Made by a program: the position numbers and the translations under genes
Notes under the pieces: generated by a model
What the model was told of the DNA's origin: nothing
Databases searched by the model: none
Seen by the model: only the letters and a program-made list of their open reading frames with translations
In this document: piece after piece, positions 6,340 through 8,215 of the stretch
Layout of the letters: every line of letters starts with the position of its first letter
Position numbering within the stretch: position 1 is the stretch's first letter
DNA from: Nitrospinota bacterium
Lineage (GTDB): Bacteria; JAUXIQ01
Length of the DNA stretch: 8,215 nt
Assembly: GCA_030620925.1 (NCBI GenBank)
Contig: JAUXIQ010000073.1
Span: 1 to 8,215, forward strand
Direction: 5' to 3'

Positions 6340-6409
6340 GTTTTGAACAGATTCAAGCTACTTTTTAATGTATTGAGGATCCTTGTAAAATCTCTGGAGG
6401 ATAAACCGA

Positions 6410-7204
6410 ATGGAATTTCAGGACCTGTTATACGAAAAATCGGAAGGCATCGCCCTTATCACCTTGAACCGGCCCGAGGCCAGGAACGCGCTGACCCCGG
6501 CTATGATCGACAGCCTGGTGGGCGCTTTCCAAGAGTCGGACGGGGATGACGAGGTAAAGGCCATTGTTATCACCGGCGCCGGCAAATCCTTCTGCGCGGG
6601 GGGAGACGTCAAGGCAATGGGCGATAGGAAGGAGCCCACCCTGGAGGACATAGTCAAGAGTTTCCGCAACGGCATACACCGCATCCCCCTGAGCGTCAAA
6701 AAAATCGACAAGCCCCTGATAGCCATGGTTAACGGCGCCGCGGTGGGTGCGGGCCTCGACTTCACGCTCATGTGCGACATCAGAATCGCTTCGGACCAGG
6801 CCAAGTTCGGCGAGGTCTTCGTGCGCGTGGGCCTGGCTCCCGGAGACGGGGGCACCTTTTTCCTTCCCCGAATCGTGGGCATCGCCAAAGCCTGCGAGCT
6901 GACGTGGACCGGGGACATCATAGACGCTCAGGAGGCGGAGCGCATCGGCATGGTGAGCAGGGTGGTCCCCCACGACAAGCTGAAAGAAGAGACGCTGGCT
7001 TTCGCCAAAAGGATAGCCTCGGGGCCCTCCATGGCCATCCGCATGGCGAAGCGCTCCATATACGAGGGGCTGGAAACCAACAGCCTGGAAAATACTTTAG
7101 AAAAGCTAGCACACATGCAAGACATACTCATGCGAAGCGATGACCACCAGGAAGGGATCAGGGCGTTCATAGAGAAACGCCCGCCGGAGTTCAAAGGCAG
7201 ATAA
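6410..7204 (+). CDS. Enoyl-CoA hydratase/isomerase (crotonase) family protein
   Basis: Predicted 264-aa crotonase-fold enzyme acting on an acyl-CoA thioester; normal length. Family marks are LNRPEARNAL (19-28), the oxyanion-hole segment FCAGGDVKAM (61-70), the second oxyanion segment NGAAVGAGLDF (108-118), MCDIRIAS (121-128), a GGTFFLPRIVG segment (147-157) and the C-terminal MAKRS helix region (212-216). By motif alignment the two catalytic glutamates of classical hydratase (rat E144 and E164) fall at D117 and F137, so a standard hydratase mechanism is doubtful. D117 matches an aspartate of dienoyl-CoA isomerase, and D146 lies near the position of that enzyme's second aspartate. An isomerase or another crotonase reaction is therefore as likely as hydration, and no gene name is given. 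GGAGG at 6396-6400 lies 9 nt before the ATG. The gene has its own promoter and is divergent from the MBL-fold gene. Confidence 0.88.
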   Translation: MEFQDLLYEKSEGIALITLNRPEARNALTPAMIDSLVGAFQESDGDDEVKAIVITGAGKSFCAGGDVKAMGDRKEPTLEDIVKSFRNGIHRIPLSVKKIDKPLIAMVNGAAVGAGLDFTLMCDIRIASDQAKFGEVFVRVGLAPGDGGTFFLPRIVGIAKACELTWTGDIIDAQEAERIGMVSRVVPHDKLKEETLAFAKRIASGPSMAIRMAKRSIYEGLETNSLENTLEKLAHMQDILMRSDDHQEGIRAFIEKRPPEFKGR

Positions 7205-7243
7205 GTTTTTTCTCCACCCTCCTCCAACCTCTACAGCGGAACG

Positions 7244-7260
7244 TCCCGCGGAAGGCGGGA
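7244..7260. repeat. Short GC hairpin in the gap after the crotonase gene
   Basis: TCCCGC (7244-7249) pairs perfectly with GCGGGA (7255-7260) around a 5-nt loop. It lies 40 nt after the crotonase stop codon. No T-tract follows, so it is not a typical intrinsic terminator; the T-run at 7206-7211 precedes it instead. It may be part of the repeat cluster that fills this 227-nt gap. Apart from these hairpins and the ribosome-binding site of the next gene I see nothing else in 7205-7431. Confidence 0.4.
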
Positions 7261-7317
7261 TCGAAGAAGGTAAGGAGATGAGATAAAGAGGGAGGACGAG
7301 TTAACCGGAATATTTGT

Positions 7318-7350
7318 AGGGGCGGTCCCGCGACACGCGGGGTTGGCCCT
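7318..7350. repeat. Palindromic repeat unit 1 (GTAGGGGC type)
   Basis: AGGGGCGGTCCCGCG (7318-7332) and CGCGGGGTTGGCCCT (7336-7350) form a 15-position stem with one mismatch and three G-U pairs around a 3-nt loop. It begins with GTAGGGGC, the same start as the unit 45 bases downstream. The G-U pairs favour folding as RNA or a diverged palindromic repeat. This style of unit resembles dispersed intergenic repeats seen in several bacterial phyla; other copies cannot be checked here. Confidence 0.6.
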
Positions 7351-7365
7351 GAATTTTCAAATCGT

Positions 7366-7392
7366 AGGGGCAGGCCTCGTGCCTCCCCTTTT
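7366..7392. repeat. Palindromic repeat unit 2 (GTAGGGGC type)
   Basis: AGGGG (7366-7370) pairs with CCCCT (7385-7389), and after a bulged C, AGGC (7372-7375) pairs with GCCT (7381-7384) around CTCGT. TTTT at 7389-7392 follows, so rightward transcripts from upstream might end here just before the AhpD-like gene. It shares the GTAGGGGC start with unit 1, but the inner part differs, as expected for members of one dispersed family. Confidence 0.55.
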
Positions 7393-7431
7393 CGGAATAA
7401 AAATATTTCGCTAAAGATAAAGGAGACTGAC

Positions 7432-8091
7432 ATGGGTGACTACTATACTGCTGAAGGCGGAAAGAACATCATGAAGTTGAGGGACGCCAGCCCTGAGCTG
7501 TTCCAGGAGCTGAACAAGGTCAACGAAAAGGTTTTCGCGCCGGGAGCGCTTTCCACCAAAGATAAAGAGCTGATCGCCGTGGGCACGGCCCATACCACCT
7601 GCTGCCCCTGGTGCATCGACATACACGTCAAAGGTGCCAAAAAAGCGGGAGCCACCAAAGAGGAAGTGGCGGAATCCATTTTCGTGGGAATCGCGCTGGC
7701 GGGAGGGGCCGCTTTCGCTCACTCCTCCATCGATATGAAGTCTCTGGAACAGGGCGGCAGCAAAGACCCCCACCATTACCCCACGGAGGGGGTACGGGAA
7801 AATTATATGAAGCTGGGTTCCCTTAAGCCGGAAGCGGCGAAGGCTTTCGGCAGTTTCGATAAAAAGGTCTTCTCGGAAGGTGTGCTGCCCGTCAAGACCA
7901 AGGAGCTGATAGCAGTAGCGGTAACCAAGGTCACCCAGTGCCCTTACTGCATCGAGGCGCATACCCTGAGAGCATCAAAAGCGGGTGCCACTGAAGAGGA
8001 GATCGCCGAGGCGATTTTCGTGGGTATCGGACTGGCAGCGGGCCGCTCCTACGCCCACGCCTCCATCGGCATGGCCGCCTACGACGAGTAA
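7432..8091 (+). CDS. Tandem-domain AhpD/carboxymuconolactone decarboxylase-like protein
   Basis: Predicted 219-aa protein made of two AhpD-fold (CMD family) domains, about residues 12-100 and 124-212, offset by 112 residues. Each has the AhpD catalytic set: E46, C58, C61 and H65 (CPWCIDIH) in the first, and E158, C170, C173 and H177 (CPYCIEAH) in the second. In AhpD the CxxC pair with Glu and His acts as a thiol reductase/peroxidase, so a disulfide-redox or peroxide-defence role is likely; the physiological partner is unknown. Both active sites look intact. The first domain has an extra C57 beside C58. KAGAT, E-IFVGI and AHxS-type segments recur in both halves, showing an internal duplication. 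AAGGAG (7420-7425) lies 6 nt before the ATG. No AhpC or lipoamide gene is adjacent; the crotonase gene upstream is separated by 227 nt of repeats. Confidence 0.9.
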   Translation: MGDYYTAEGGKNIMKLRDASPELFQELNKVNEKVFAPGALSTKDKELIAVGTAHTTCCPWCIDIHVKGAKKAGATKEEVAESIFVGIALAGGAAFAHSSIDMKSLEQGGSKDPHHYPTEGVRENYMKLGSLKPEAAKAFGSFDKKVFSEGVLPVKTKELIAVAVTKVTQCPYCIEAHTLRASKAGATEEEIAEAIFVGIGLAAGRSYAHASIGMAAYDE

Positions 8092-8103
8092 TTTAGAAAA
8101 CCT

Positions 8104-8145
8104 GGTTGGGGGAAACCCTTCTGAAGAAGGGTTATCCCCCAAACC
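8104..8145. repeat. Long hairpin after the AhpD-like gene
   Basis: The arms 8104-8121 and 8126-8145 pair over 18 positions with two single-base bulges around the loop TGAA. The inner 8 bp (AACCCTTC/GAAGGGTT) and the GGGGG/CCCCC block are perfect. It starts 12 nt after the AhpD-like stop codon, so it could protect or end that transcript, but AAACCCC rather than a T-tract follows. Alternating blocks of G, A, C and T resemble dispersed intergenic palindromes I associate with Desulfobacterota. Confidence 0.6.
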
Positions 8146-8213
8146 CCTTTCCCAAGACTTTTGTGAATAGACATTCGTAAAAGTTTTTGGAGGGAGTTTG
8201 AGGGAACCTTTTT
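8127..8213. repeat. Second, overlapping palindrome running to the window end
   Basis: CTTTTGTGAAT (8158-8168) pairs with ATTCGTAAAAG (8173-8183) around AGAC, 11 pairs with two G-U. Outside this, 8135-8157 is imperfectly complementary to 8184-8205, and AAGGGTT (8127-8133) can meet AACCTTT (8206-8211). The outer left arm is the same DNA as the right arm of the hairpin at 8104-8145, so the two structures exclude each other. Five T residues (8209-8213) follow, as in an intrinsic terminator. The element may continue past the window. No gene is visible in 8092-8215. Confidence 0.5.
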
Positions 8214-8215
8214 AC

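Noticed and set aside
7316-7392. CRISPR array
   Set aside because: There are only two diverged palindromic units with no regular spacer-repeat pattern and no cas genes.
7411-7962. Minus-strand open frame opposite the AhpD-like gene (183 codons)
   Set aside because: Overlaps a tandem-domain gene with clear catalytic residues and a good ribosome-binding site; no motif in the antisense product.

Overview
The window looks like ordinary chromosome of an uncultivated, probably anaerobic bacterium. It carries eight intact protein genes, good Shine-Dalgarno sites (for example AGGAGG 6 nt before the metallo-beta-lactamase-fold gene) and sigma70-like promoters. The coding DNA is fairly GC-rich and the intergenic DNA is AT-rich. 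The nested G/C-block palindromes at the right end, and the GTAGGGGC-type palindromes near 7320-7390, recall dispersed intergenic repeats I associate with Desulfobacterota (deltaproteobacteria) and some candidate phyla. That placement comes from memory and inference and is weak. I see no rRNA, tRNA, CRISPR array, insertion sequence, phage gene or toxin-antitoxin pair.

Layout from left to right: an AT-rich leader with an extended -10 promoter (1-216); a radical SAM protein with an N-terminal cobalamin-binding-like domain (217-1674, +); convergent with it, a Glu/Leu/Phe/Val dehydrogenase family enzyme (1701-2888, -); a 235-nt divergent promoter region; a HAD-family phosphatase (3124-3804, +); convergent with that, a small zf-TFIIB-type zinc-ribbon protein (3952-4269, -); a 258-nt divergent region with a strong two-part hairpin; a cation diffusion facilitator (CDF) metal exporter (4528-5433, +) followed by a clear intrinsic terminator; a metallo-beta-lactamase-fold hydrolase (5608-6240, -); a divergent region with a good promoter overlapped by a palindrome; a crotonase/enoyl-CoA hydratase family enzyme (6410-7204, +); a 227-nt repeat-bearing gap; a tandem-domain AhpD/carboxymuconolactone decarboxylase-like protein (7432-8091, +); and a block of overlapping palindromes running off the window.

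The genes mostly alternate in strand and each sits in its own transcription unit, so the sequence gives no reason to treat them as one pathway. Amino-acid dehydrogenase, acyl-CoA chemistry (crotonase), thioester-hydrolase-like and thiol-redox (AhpD-like) functions would fit an anaerobe catabolising amino or fatty acids, but that is inference. I found no convincing undescribed multi-gene system. The points most worth a second look are active-site deviations in the dehydrogenase and the crotonase, and several structured intergenic elements.
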